Part shown: piece by piece, positions 1 to 6,216 of the stretch
Layout: every line of letters begins with the position of its first letter
Numbering within the stretch: the first letter of the stretch is position 1
Assembly: GCA_903859225.1 (NCBI GenBank)
Contig: CAIOLV010000159.1
Coordinates: 1-9,864 of the forward strand
Reading direction: 5' to 3'
Length of the DNA: 9,864 nucleotides
DNA from: an uncultured bacterium
Lineage (GTDB): Bacteria; Bipolaricaulota; Bipolaricaulia; UBA7950; UBA9294
The notes under the pieces: generated by a model
What the model saw: the letters and a program-made list of their open reading frames with translations, nothing else
The model's database searches: none
What the model was told of the DNA's origin: nothing
Program-made: the position numbers and the translations under genes

Positions 1-825
1 CACAGCAAGTGTGGCCAACGAGCCGCTGACTCCGGCGACCTCGAGTCCGAACGGCTTGGCGATGCCGATCGACATCAGGCCCGCCAGACAAGCGATGGTG
101 TAGCAGCCCCACAGAGCGTGGAAGGTTCCGCGCTTGACCATCTGCCCGCGATCGAGGTCTCCGAAGACGCAGACGGGCGCCTTGCCTTTGCCCGCCGCGG
201 ACCCGCGGCCCGCGGGCTCGCAGCCCTTCGGCGCCCAGCCCTGCGGCGGGAATCGGAGCGGCAGCGCCAACACGAGCAACAGGACGAGGAAGACGCCGCC
301 GAGCACGGTGAACGTGCGGACGACGCCCATCGACCCAATCAGCGAGTCGGCGATCGGCGCGAGGATGAGGGCCGAAAGCCCGAATCCCATGACGGTGAGC
401 CCGACAGCGAGGCCCTTCTTGTCCGGGAACCACTTGCCGGAGACGGCGATCGGGCAGCCATACATCACGCCAACGCCGCTGCCTCCGACGACTCCGTAGA
501 GCAGGGTCAAGATCCAGATGTTTGGCGAGAAACCGGACAGGATCCAACCGGCACCGACCAACGCGCCGCCGAGAAGGCTCGTCTTGCGCGGTCCCCACTT
601 CTCGACCAGCGGGCCGGCCAGCGCCATGCCGAGCGCGAACGTGCCGAGGAAGATCATGAACGGCAACCCTGCCTGTGTCGCCGTGATTCCCCACAACTTC
701 TGCAGCGGCGGGCGGAACACGCTGAACGCGTACACCGCGCCGAGGCAGATGTTGATCAGGAATCCGACGGCCACATACGACCATCGCGACGTCTCGAGCC
801 GAGTCTCTTTCTCCGCTGTACTCAT
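1..825 (-). CDS. OFA-family MFS transporter (oxalate/formate antiporter-like), partial
   Basis: The frame is open from an ATG at 825 to the left edge, giving 275 residues without a stop, so the C-terminal third or so is missing (family members are about 400 residues). The start has a G-rich Shine-Dalgarno (GGGGGAGGGG, 829-838). Residues 15-37 form TM1 with the family-like run INICLGAVYAFSVF. MFS motif A lies at about 71-82 (GPLVEKWGPRKT), and KWFPDKKGLAVGLTVMGFG at 131-149 is strongly OFA-like. A hydrophilic central loop (about 192-230) precedes TM7, which begins around VKRGTFHALW. OFA proteins move small carboxylates such as oxalate, formate or pyruvate across the cytoplasmic membrane. Being 79 nt downstream of acs on the same strand suggests acetate or a related monocarboxylate as substrate; that is inference. 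The family call is firm, the substrate is not. Confidence 0.88.
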   Translation of the reverse strand, partial: MSTAEKETRLETSRWSYVAVGFLINICLGAVYAFSVFRPPLQKLWGITATQAGLPFMIFLGTFALGMALAGPLVEKWGPRKTSLLGGALVGAGWILSGFSPNIWILTLLYGVVGGSGVGVMYGCPIAVSGKWFPDKKGLAVGLTVMGFGLSALILAPIADSLIGSMGVVRTFTVLGGVFLVLLLVLALPLRFPPQGWAPKGCEPAGRGSAAGKGKAPVCVFGDLDRGQMVKRGTFHALWGCYTIACLAGLMSIGIAKPFGLEVAGVSGSLATLAV

Positions 826-845
826 CGTCCCCTCCCCCGAAGAGA

Positions 846-868
846 GAGGGGCGGCCGCGCCGCCCCTC
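846..868 (-). terminator. Perfect 10-bp hairpin between acs and the OFA transporter
   Basis: GAGGGGCGGC (846-855) pairs perfectly with GCCGCCCCTC (859-868) around a 3-nt loop. Read on the minus strand it follows the acs stop and is trailed by TCTCTCTTC, which is pyrimidine-rich but not a proper U-tract. It may be a partial terminator or attenuator that lowers transporter expression relative to acs, or an mRNA 3'-end stabiliser. The hairpin is seen directly; its role is inferred. Confidence 0.4.
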
Positions 869-881
869 ATAGACTTTCCTA

Positions 882-900
882 CGTGCCGGTGCGAGGCACG
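882..900 (-). other. Short hairpin just after acs
   Basis: CGTGCC (882-887) and GGCACG (895-900) form a 6-bp stem with a 7-nt loop, 4 nt past the acs stop codon. No U-tract follows on the minus strand, so it is not a standard intrinsic terminator. With the stronger hairpin at 846-868 it fills most of the acs-transporter gap. Confidence 0.3.
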
Positions 901-904
901 GTCC

Positions 905-2863
905 CTAGCCCTTGTACCCGACAGCCTTCTTCAGTTCGTCGACGGTTTCTGGATTCAGGAGCGTCGTCAGGTCGCCGATCGGTTCATCGCGAACGAGGGA
1001 CTTCAGGATGCGGCGCATGATCTTGCCGCTCCGCGTCTTGGGCACGTCGTGCACGAAGATGATCTCCTCCGGCCGCCCCGTGGGTCCGATGACGCGGTTG
1101 ACCGTCGCTAGGAGGTCCTTGCGGATTTCCTCGGACGGCTCGATGCCCTTGCGCAGGAGGACGAACGCCACCGGAACCTCGCCCTTCAGATCATGCGGCT
1201 TGGAGACGACGGCCACTTCGCTGACCTTGTCGTTCTGCGCAAGCGCGCTCTCAACCTCGGCCGTCGCCAGGCGGTGACCGGCGACGTTCATGACGTCGTC
1301 GACGCGCCCGGTGATGCGGAAGTTGCCCATCTCGTCCTTGCGGGCGCCGTCGCTGGTGAAGTAGCGCTCCGGGCCGTAGTCGGAGAAGTACTGGTTCTTG
1401 AAGCGATCCATGTCGCCGTAGATGCCGCGCGTCAGGGCCGGCGGGAAGGGAGCATAGATCGCGAGGTAGCCGCCCTCACCGACCTTGGTCGGCTGGCCGC
1501 CCGAGTCGAGGATGTCGCCGATGATGCCCGGGAACCCGCGTCCGGCGACGGTCGGGATGAACGGCCCGATGCCGGGCAGGTTGTTGACCATGTTCGCGCC
1601 GGTCTCCGTCTGCCACCACGTGTCGATGATCGGGCAGCGCCCGCCGCCGATCTTCTCGAAGTACCACATCCAGGCATCGACGTTGATCGGTTCGCCGACC
1701 GTGCCCAGTAGGCGGAGGCTCGAGAGGTCGTACTTCGTTGGCCACTCGTCGCCCTGCTTGATCAACATGCGGATCAGCGTGGGCGCGGTGTAGAGCTGCG
1801 TGATCTTGTGCCTTTGGACCATGTCCCACATGCGGCCGTAGTCGGGCATGTCGGGCGAGCCCTCGTACATGAACGACGTGACGCCGTTCATGAGCGGGCC
1901 GTAGTTGATGTACGTGTGGCCGGTAACCCAGCCCACATCGGCCGTGCACCAGAACACGTCGCCGGGGTGGAGATCGAAGTTCCACTTGGCGGTCGCGTAC
2001 GACTGGACGGCGTAGCCGCCGGTCGTGTGCATGATGCCCTTCGGCTTGCCCGTCGTTCCCGACGTGTAGAGGAGGTACGACAGGTGCTCGGCGTCGAGCG
2101 GCTCAGCGGGGCAATCGGCCGACGCTTTGGCGATGAGGTCGTGGTACCACACGTCGCGCCCGGCCTTCATGGGCGCCGAGCCGTCGAGGCGCTTCACGAC
2201 GACGATCTTCTCAACCTTTGTCCCCTCAGCGCCTTGCTCGGCGGCCTTTTTGAGGTCGATCGGCTTGCCGCGGCGGTAGTAGCCGTCAGCGGTGATGAGT
2301 ACCTTGGCGCCGGCATCGTCCAGGCGGTCGCGCAGCGACTCCGGGCTGAAGGCCGAGAACACGACGCTGTGCGGTGCGCCGATGCGCGCGCAGGCCTGCA
2401 TGGCGATGACAGCTTCAGGGATCATCGGCAGGTAGATGCCGACGCGGTCGCCCTTCTTCACGCCGAGCGACTTGAGGCCGTTCGAGAACTTGCACACCCG
2501 CTCGTGGAGTTCCTTGTACGTGATGTGGACGGCCTTCTCTGTGAGCGGCTCGGGCTCCCAGATGATGGCGACCCGATCGCCGTGCCCGGCCAGGACGTGC
2601 CGGTCGAGCGAGTTGTAGGAGAGGTTGATCTTGCCGCCGACGAACCACTTGTAGGCATAAGGAGTGGGATCGTAGGCCTTGTCCCACTTCTTGAACCAGT
2701 GGAGCTCCTCGGCCTGCTTGGACCAGAACGCGACGGGATCCGCCGCCGCCGTCTTGTAGATCGCCTCGTCCGAGACCCACGCTCGCTTCTTCAGTTCGTC
2801 TGTGGGCCAGAAGACGTTCTCACGCTTTGGGTCCTTCTTGACCCACTGTTTCGCCTCCGACAC
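905..2863 (-). CDS. acs: Acetyl-CoA synthetase (AMP-forming)
   Basis: Activates acetate with ATP and CoA to acetyl-CoA through an acetyl-AMP intermediate, in the cytoplasm. The protein has 652 residues, the normal family length. Visible signatures: the N-terminal ACS region with WxKDPxxxNxFWP-like sequence; the phosphate loop YTSGTTGKPKG at 266-276; VGWVTGHTY (311-319); GTVGEPIN (387-394); DTWWQTETG (414-422), whose second Trp (W417) sits where Salmonella Acs uses Trp to restrict the pocket to acetate; the hinge region RITGRVDDVMNVAGHR (516-531); and PKTRSGK (608-614), whose Lys614 matches the lysine acetylated by Pat/GNAT enzymes in known Acs proteins. The start is GTG: AGGAGG at 2871-2876 lies 7 nt upstream, and family alignment fits. 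It lies 70 nt downstream of the transglycosylase and has its own likely promoter; the OFA transporter follows on the same strand. An acetate role is well supported, including by the pocket residues. Confidence 0.97.
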   Translation of the reverse strand: MSEAKQWVKKDPKRENVFWPTDELKKRAWVSDEAIYKTAAADPVAFWSKQAEELHWFKKWDKAYDPTPYAYKWFVGGKINLSYNSLDRHVLAGHGDRVAIIWEPEPLTEKAVHITYKELHERVCKFSNGLKSLGVKKGDRVGIYLPMIPEAVIAMQACARIGAPHSVVFSAFSPESLRDRLDDAGAKVLITADGYYRRGKPIDLKKAAEQGAEGTKVEKIVVVKRLDGSAPMKAGRDVWYHDLIAKASADCPAEPLDAEHLSYLLYTSGTTGKPKGIMHTTGGYAVQSYATAKWNFDLHPGDVFWCTADVGWVTGHTYINYGPLMNGVTSFMYEGSPDMPDYGRMWDMVQRHKITQLYTAPTLIRMLIKQGDEWPTKYDLSSLRLLGTVGEPINVDAWMWYFEKIGGGRCPIIDTWWQTETGANMVNNLPGIGPFIPTVAGRGFPGIIGDILDSGGQPTKVGEGGYLAIYAPFPPALTRGIYGDMDRFKNQYFSDYGPERYFTSDGARKDEMGNFRITGRVDDVMNVAGHRLATAEVESALAQNDKVSEVAVVSKPHDLKGEVPVAFVLLRKGIEPSEEIRKDLLATVNRVIGPTGRPEEIIFVHDVPKTRSGKIMRRILKSLVRDEPIGDLTTLLNPETVDELKKAVGYKG

Positions 2864-2902
2864 GTTGGAACCTCCTGTTGTGCGGTGTGAAAACTGGGTC
2901 TG

Positions 2903-2931
2903 ATGCTAGCCCAACGGCCCGCGACCTGCAA
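2903..2931 (-). promoter_or_regulatory. Probable sigma-70-type promoter of acs
   Basis: On the minus strand, TTGCAG (2931-2926) and TAGCAT (2908-2903) are separated by exactly 17 nt. Transcription would begin near 2896, leaving a leader of about 33 nt that carries the AGGAGG site. The elements match consensus at 3 of 6 and 4 of 6 positions, so this is a moderate prediction helped by ideal spacing and placement in the 70-nt gap. Confidence 0.45.
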
Positions 2932-2933
2932 CG

Positions 2934-3488
2934 CTAGAACAAGAGCGAAGGCGTGATCTGGACGAGAATCGGCGTGCCGAGGACGACGCGATACACCGGC
3001 ACGGCGCGGAGGACGCGGCGGACAAAGGCGGCGGTCTCGGCGAAGGCCGTCTGTCCAGCGGTCACCCACTGGTCGACGCGCGACGGGCCGGCGTTGTAGG
3101 CGGCGAGCGCAAGGTCGACGCGGCCGTATCGGTCGACGAGGTAGCGCAGATACCAGGTTCCGAGACGCAAGTTCGTCTCCGGATCGTAGAGATCGGGCGT
3201 CGCGAGTCCGAGGCGCTGGGCGATCCAGTCAGCCGTGTCCGGCATCAGCTGCATCAGGCCGACGGCGCCGCGCGACGATACGGCGTCTGCGTGGGAACGG
3301 CTCTCGGCGCGTACGACGGAGCACACGAGGGCCGGATCGAGGCCGGCGGCCGTAGCCGCGGCGCGAACGAGGTCGATCCGTTCCGCGGGGTAGAGAACGC
3401 GGAAGCCCACTGCGCCGGCGTAGAGGAAGAGGAGCGCGAGGGCGACGAAGGCACCTGATCGCACGACGCTCGCCCGTCGGATCGTCAT
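2934..3488 (-). CDS. Membrane-anchored lytic transglycosylase (SLT domain)
   Basis: A 184-residue protein with one N-terminal hydrophobic segment (about 12-33), probably a signal anchor, then a compact SLT-type domain. This fold cleaves the MurNAc-GlcNAc bond of peptidoglycan, forming 1,6-anhydro-MurNAc ends, on the outside of the cytoplasmic membrane. The catalytic Glu is E62 in the VVRAESR context. GLMQLMP (77-83), the DPETNLRLGTWYL segment (102-114) and AYNAGP (130-135) are all intact. There is no LysM or other binding domain, so it resembles the short Slt70-C-like enzymes. The ATG at 3488 is the only plausible start: upstream in frame there is no start codon before a stop. The AGGG before it is only 2 nt from the ATG, too close for a normal Shine-Dalgarno, and a TATGAT box sits where it would make the mRNA leaderless. 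It is divergent from the DUF502-accDA operon. Confidence 0.93.
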   Translation of the reverse strand: MTIRRASVVRSGAFVALALLFLYAGAVGFRVLYPAERIDLVRAAATAAGLDPALVCSVVRAESRSHADAVSSRGAVGLMQLMPDTADWIAQRLGLATPDLYDPETNLRLGTWYLRYLVDRYGRVDLALAAYNAGPSRVDQWVTAGQTAFAETAAFVRRVLRAVPVYRVVLGTPILVQITPSLLF

Positions 3489-3494
3489 GTCCCT

Positions 3495-3500
3495 ATCATA
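3495..3500 (-). promoter_or_regulatory. Probable -10 box of the lytic transglycosylase gene
   Basis: TATGAT on the minus strand (3500-3495) ends 6 nt before the ATG at 3488. Initiation at the usual distance would fall on or beside the A of the ATG, which predicts a leaderless transcript. No good -35 hexamer is visible at 16-18 nt (CGTGGG at 17 nt). Confidence 0.45.
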
Positions 3501-3510
3501 CGGGAATCTC

Positions 3511-3516
3511 TATAAT
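3511..3516 (+). promoter_or_regulatory. Consensus -10 box upstream of the DUF502-accDA operon
   Basis: A perfect TATAAT stands out in very GC-rich sequence. Initiation would be near 3523, giving a leader of about 110 nt before the ATG at 3635. The -35 position (TGTCCC, 3488-3493) is poor, and there is no extended -10 TG, so an activator may be needed. A second near-consensus box, TATCAT (3494-3499), is a possible alternative. It faces away from the transglycosylase -10 only 10 nt away. Confidence 0.5.
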
Positions 3517-3600
3517 CCCCACGCGGTGTCCGACGTGCGGGCCAATGCCCAGCGCGGAGTGCCGGCGGGCGCTCACGTTCGATCTGGCAGTTGTCGCGCG

Positions 3601-3620
3601 CGGCCGCCGGGAGGCAGCCG
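3601..3620 (+). other. Leader hairpin just upstream of the DUF502 ribosome-binding site
   Basis: Bases 3601-3608 pair with 3613-3620 around a GGGA loop, an 8-bp GC stem with one C-A mismatch. It ends one base before the 11-G run that occupies the ribosome-binding position, so it could affect ribosome access. No function can be shown from sequence alone. Confidence 0.35.
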
Positions 3621-3621
3621 T

Positions 3622-3632
3622 GGGGGGGGGGG
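3622..3632 (+). repeat. Homopolymer of 11 G in the ribosome-binding position
   Basis: Eleven consecutive G residues end 2 nt before the DUF502 ATG at 3635. No canonical GGAGG occurs closer, so the run itself must serve as the Shine-Dalgarno by pairing with the CCUCC of 16S rRNA. Runs of this length are prone to slippage during replication. Confidence 0.85.
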
Positions 3633-3634
3633 AC

Positions 3635-4366
3635 ATGAAGAGGTTCTTACGGTGGCTCCGGGCGACCTTCGTGAGCGGTCTTGTTGCTCTCCTGCCCATC
3701 GGTGCCACGGTCTACATCCTGTGGGTGCTCTACGTCGCGCTGGACGGCCTCCTCGGCCGCGGGCGGCCGATCGGCGACGCCATCGAGCGCGCGGTCGGGC
3801 ACTGGATTCCCGGACTCGGCATCGCTCTTCTCGTGGTTCTCGTCCTCGTCATCGGCGTCATCACGCGCAACTTCATCGGACGGGCGCTGCAGTACTACTT
3901 CGAGAGCCTGTTCTTCGCCGTTCCGGGCGTTCGAAGGATGTTCGGGACGTTCAAGCAGTTCGTGAACGCCGTGCTTGGCAGGAACCGGACGGACGCGTTC
4001 AAGCAGGTGGTCTTGTTCGAGTTTCCTCAGCCCGGGACGTATGCTGTAGGCGTTGTGACCAACGAGAATCCTGGCAAGCTGCAGGAGGCCGTCGGCGAGG
4101 AGTGCGTCGTCGTCTACCTTCCCAACGTCCCTAATCCGCTCAGCGGACGAGTGTTTGTCGTCCCGCGGCGGTCGGTGAAGCCGCTCGATATGTCGGTCGA
4201 AGACGCGATTTCGATGTTCGTGTCGAGCGGCTCGGTGCTCTCAGGAGGGGCCGCGGCGGGCGAGAAGCAGACCTCAGAGGTGAGGACCGGCTTTCGCGCT
4301 TGGAGCCGCAGCGTCTTTCGGCGGCGAGAGAGCGGTACTCGGCGCCAACGGCGGGGGGGAGAATAG
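3635..4366 (+). CDS. DUF502 family membrane protein
   Basis: A 243-residue protein of the DUF502 family (bacterial relatives of plant COV/LCV proteins), whose biochemical role is not established. The N-terminus MKRFLRWLRATFVSGLVALLP is typical of the family, with TM segments at about 13-36 and 60-78. A conserved soluble region follows, including FAVPGVRRMFGTFKQF (94-109), LPNVPNPLSGRVFVVPR (162-178) and VKPLDMSVEDAISMFVSSG (181-199). The last 40 or so residues are basic and low-complexity, a variable tail. An upstream ATG at 3545 would add 30 residues unlike the family, so I chose 3635. Its stop lies 2 nt before accD, so it is almost certainly co-transcribed and translationally coupled with accDA. 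That suggests, without proving, a membrane or lipid-related function. Confidence 0.9.
   Translation: MKRFLRWLRATFVSGLVALLPIGATVYILWVLYVALDGLLGRGRPIGDAIERAVGHWIPGLGIALLVVLVLVIGVITRNFIGRALQYYFESLFFAVPGVRRMFGTFKQFVNAVLGRNRTDAFKQVVLFEFPQPGTYAVGVVTNENPGKLQEAVGEECVVVYLPNVPNPLSGRVFVVPRRSVKPLDMSVEDAISMFVSSGSVLSGGAAAGEKQTSEVRTGFRAWSRSVFRRRESGTRRQRRGGE
4353..4359 (+). promoter_or_regulatory. G-run Shine-Dalgarno of accD, inside the DUF502 3' end
   Basis: Seven G residues within the last codons of the DUF502 gene end 9 nt before the accD ATG at 4369. This is the only purine-rich site at suitable spacing and supports that start, placing accD initiation under ribosomes finishing DUF502. Confidence 0.55.
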
Positions 4367-4368
4367 GC

Positions 4369-5211
4369 ATGTCGCTGTTCAAAGAGCGGCAGTACTTGCG
4401 AATCCGAGTTGATCGCGAGGCCGACGACAGCCTGTGGATGAAGTGCAAGTCGTGCGGCGAACTCGTGTTCAAGCGGCGGGTTCGCGAGAACAACAACGTC
4501 TGCCCGAACTGCGGGGAGTACTTCTTCCTCACGGCTCAGGAACGGATCGACTCGCTCGTCGACCCCGGCTCGTTCGAAAACCTGACGGAGCCGATCGTTA
4601 CCGACGATCCGCTCGGGTTCGCCGACAACCAACCGTACACCCAGCGGCTGCGCGAGGCGCAGGAAAAGACGTCGCTTCTCGATGCGATCGTCATCGGCCG
4701 TGGGACGATCCAGAGCCTCCCCGTCGTCCTCGGCGTGATGGACTTCCGCTTCATCGGCGGCAGCATGGGGTCGGTGATGGGGGAGCACATCTGTCGCGCG
4801 ATGGAGGCGGCGATCGCGGAGCGGCGGGCGTTCGTTCTCGTGTCGTCGTCCGGCGGGGCGCGCATCCAGGAAGGGATGTTCTCTCTCCTGCAGATGGCAA
4901 AGACCGTCATCGTGCGACGACGCCTCGCCGAGGCAGGGCTGCCGTTCATTTCGGTCATGACGTACCCCACGTCGGGAGGAGTCCAAGCGTCGATCGCCTC
5001 GCTGGGCGACATCCTCATTGCCGAGAAGGGCGCGCTCATCGGATTTGCGGGACGCCGCGTTATTCAACAGACGATTTCGCAGGATCTGCCGGAGCATTTT
5101 CAGACCGAGACGTTCGCCCTCGAACGGGGGCAGATCGACCGCGTCGTGCGGCGCGAGGAGTTGCGCGAGGAACTTGCCCTGGCCCTCGGCTTCTTCGTGG
5201 GGGCGCGATGA
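4369..5211 (+). CDS. accD: Acetyl-CoA carboxylase carboxyltransferase subunit beta
   Basis: Beta half of the carboxyltransferase that moves CO2 from carboxybiotin to acetyl-CoA, giving malonyl-CoA for fatty acid synthesis; it acts as an alpha2-beta2 complex with AccA. The protein has 280 residues, normal for bacterial AccD. The N-terminal zinc ribbon is intact (C26, C29, C45, C48). The crotonase-like domain shows GGSMGSVMGEH (130-140), SSSGGARIQEGMFSLLQMAKT (159-179), PTSGGVQASIASLGD (200-214) and GALIGFAGRRVIQQT (221-235). The last has Arg where most AccD proteins have Pro in FAGPRVI, a minor variation. The start at 4369 fits the family N-terminus (MSLF) and the G-run upstream; a longer frame opening at 4300 would overlap DUF502. 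Its TGA overlaps the accA ATG. Confidence 0.97.
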   Translation: MSLFKERQYLRIRVDREADDSLWMKCKSCGELVFKRRVRENNNVCPNCGEYFFLTAQERIDSLVDPGSFENLTEPIVTDDPLGFADNQPYTQRLREAQEKTSLLDAIVIGRGTIQSLPVVLGVMDFRFIGGSMGSVMGEHICRAMEAAIAERRAFVLVSSSGGARIQEGMFSLLQMAKTVIVRRRLAEAGLPFISVMTYPTSGGVQASIASLGDILIAEKGALIGFAGRRVIQQTISQDLPEHFQTETFALERGQIDRVVRREELREELALALGFFVGAR

Positions 5212-6191
5212 GCGACGAGCGAACGTTGGACCTCCTGGAAACGAAGATCGAGGAGTTGCGGCAGCTGAACGCGGTCGAAGGCATCGACCTATCCAAGGAG
5301 ATCGCGAAGCTCGAAGAGAAGCTTCAGCACTTGCGGCAGAAGCTCTACGCGAACCTGAACGACTGGGAGCGCGTGAAACTGGCGCGCCACCCGAAGCGGC
5401 CGTATGCGCTCGACTACCTCGAGATGGTCTTCGAGGGGTTCTATGAGCTGCGCGGCGACCGTGTGACCGGGGACGATCGCGCGCTGTTGGCCGGGCTGGC
5501 ACGGCTGGACGGCCGCCCGGTCGTCATCCTCGCCCAGCAGAAGGGAAGGACGACCGAGGAGAACAAGGAGCGCTTCTTCGGAATGCCGCGCCCGCAGGGA
5601 TTTCGCAAGGCGCGGCGCGCGATCGAGTTGGCCGGCCGGTTCGGTTTCCCTCTGATCTCCTTGATCGATACGCCGGGCGCGTACCCGGGCCTCGAGGCCG
5701 AGGAGCAGAACGTCGGGGCGACGATCGCCGAGAGCCTGCAAGCGATGGCCGGGGTCCGCGTTCCGACGGTGGCCGTCGTCATCGGCGAGGGCGGATCAGG
5801 AGGCGCGTTGGCCATTGGTCTTGCCGACTGCGTTCTCATGCTCGAGAACGCCATCTTCTCGGTCATCACTCCGGAAGGCGCGGCGTCCATTCTGTGGAAG
5901 GACAAGGACAAGGCGAAGGACGCCGCCGCAGCGTTGCAGCTGACGGCCGATCGACTCCTGGGCCTCGGGCTCGTCGACGGCATCGTCCCGGAGCCGCTCG
6001 GTGGAGCGCACAAGGACCCCATCAAGACGGCGAGCGCCCTCAAGGATGAGCTCGCGCGCCGACTCCGCGAGTTGGAGGCGACGCCGGCCGAGGAGCGCGC
6101 TGCGCGCCGCTATGCGCGCTATCGGACGATCGGGCGATTCCACGTCGCTCCGCCCTCCGTTCCCGAGACCCCGCCGGAACCGCGAATGTAG
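5208..6191 (+). CDS. accA: Acetyl-CoA carboxylase carboxyltransferase subunit alpha
   Basis: Partner of AccD in the carboxyltransferase. It has 327 residues, the usual size. Residues 1-50 form the charged helical N-terminus, followed by the core WERVKLARHPKRPYALDYL (53-71), FEGFYELRGDR (75-85), QQKGR (110-114), FFGMPRPQGFRKARR (123-137), IDTPGAYPGLEAEEQNVG (153-170), the oxyanion-type loop GEGGSGGALAIGLAD (193-207) and ISPEG-like ITPEGAASILWKD (220-232). The ATG overlaps the accD stop by 4 nt (ATGA), a classic coupling that keeps the two subunits in equal amounts. The frame is open far upstream (to 4434) through accD, but that part is an out-of-frame shadow. The biotin carboxylase and carrier genes (accC, accB) are not in this window. 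Confidence 0.98.
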   Translation: MSDERTLDLLETKIEELRQLNAVEGIDLSKEIAKLEEKLQHLRQKLYANLNDWERVKLARHPKRPYALDYLEMVFEGFYELRGDRVTGDDRALLAGLARLDGRPVVILAQQKGRTTEENKERFFGMPRPQGFRKARRAIELAGRFGFPLISLIDTPGAYPGLEAEEQNVGATIAESLQAMAGVRVPTVAVVIGEGGSGGALAIGLADCVLMLENAIFSVITPEGAASILWKDKDKAKDAAAALQLTADRLLGLGLVDGIVPEPLGGAHKDPIKTASALKDELARRLRELEATPAEERAARRYARYRTIGRFHVAPPSVPETPPEPRM

Positions 6192-6205
6192 GGGCCTTCG
6201 GGCCT
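6192..6205. terminator. Weak UUCG hairpin between convergent accA and MFS genes
   Basis: GGCC (6193-6196) and GGCC (6201-6204) enclose a TTCG tetraloop closed by C-G, extendable by one G-U pair. It fills most of the 25-nt gap between the two convergent stop codons. The stem is short and no U-tract follows on either strand, so termination here may need Rho or the colliding transcripts. Confidence 0.25.
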
Positions 6206-6216
6206 GCGGACGGGGG

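Noticed and set aside
851..858. An 8-bp palindrome GCGGCCGC
   Set aside because: It is simply the inner part of the 846-868 hairpin region in GC-rich DNA and needs no separate explanation.
118..1020. A 300-codon plus-strand open frame over the OFA transporter and acs end
   Set aside because: It is antisense to well-supported coding sequence and is rich in Arg, Glu and His with no family resemblance.
1808..2890. A 360-codon plus-strand open frame opposite acs
   Set aside because: It mirrors acs codons on the other strand; the acs frame has every catalytic motif, and the antisense product has none.
3545..3634. An upstream ATG extending DUF502 by 30 residues
   Set aside because: The added residues are unlike the DUF502 N-terminus, which normally begins just before the first membrane segment as MKR. 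The extension would also read through the G11 run.
4434..5207. A 258-codon N-terminal extension of accA
   Set aside because: This part of the frame overlaps accD out of frame and gives Arg-rich non-protein-like sequence. The ATG at 5208 matches the AccA family start and the ATGA overlap.
4114..5502. A 462-codon minus-strand open frame opposite accD/accA
   Set aside because: It is antisense to two clear genes, shows Arg/Pro/His-rich low-complexity composition and has no ribosome-binding site I could recognise.
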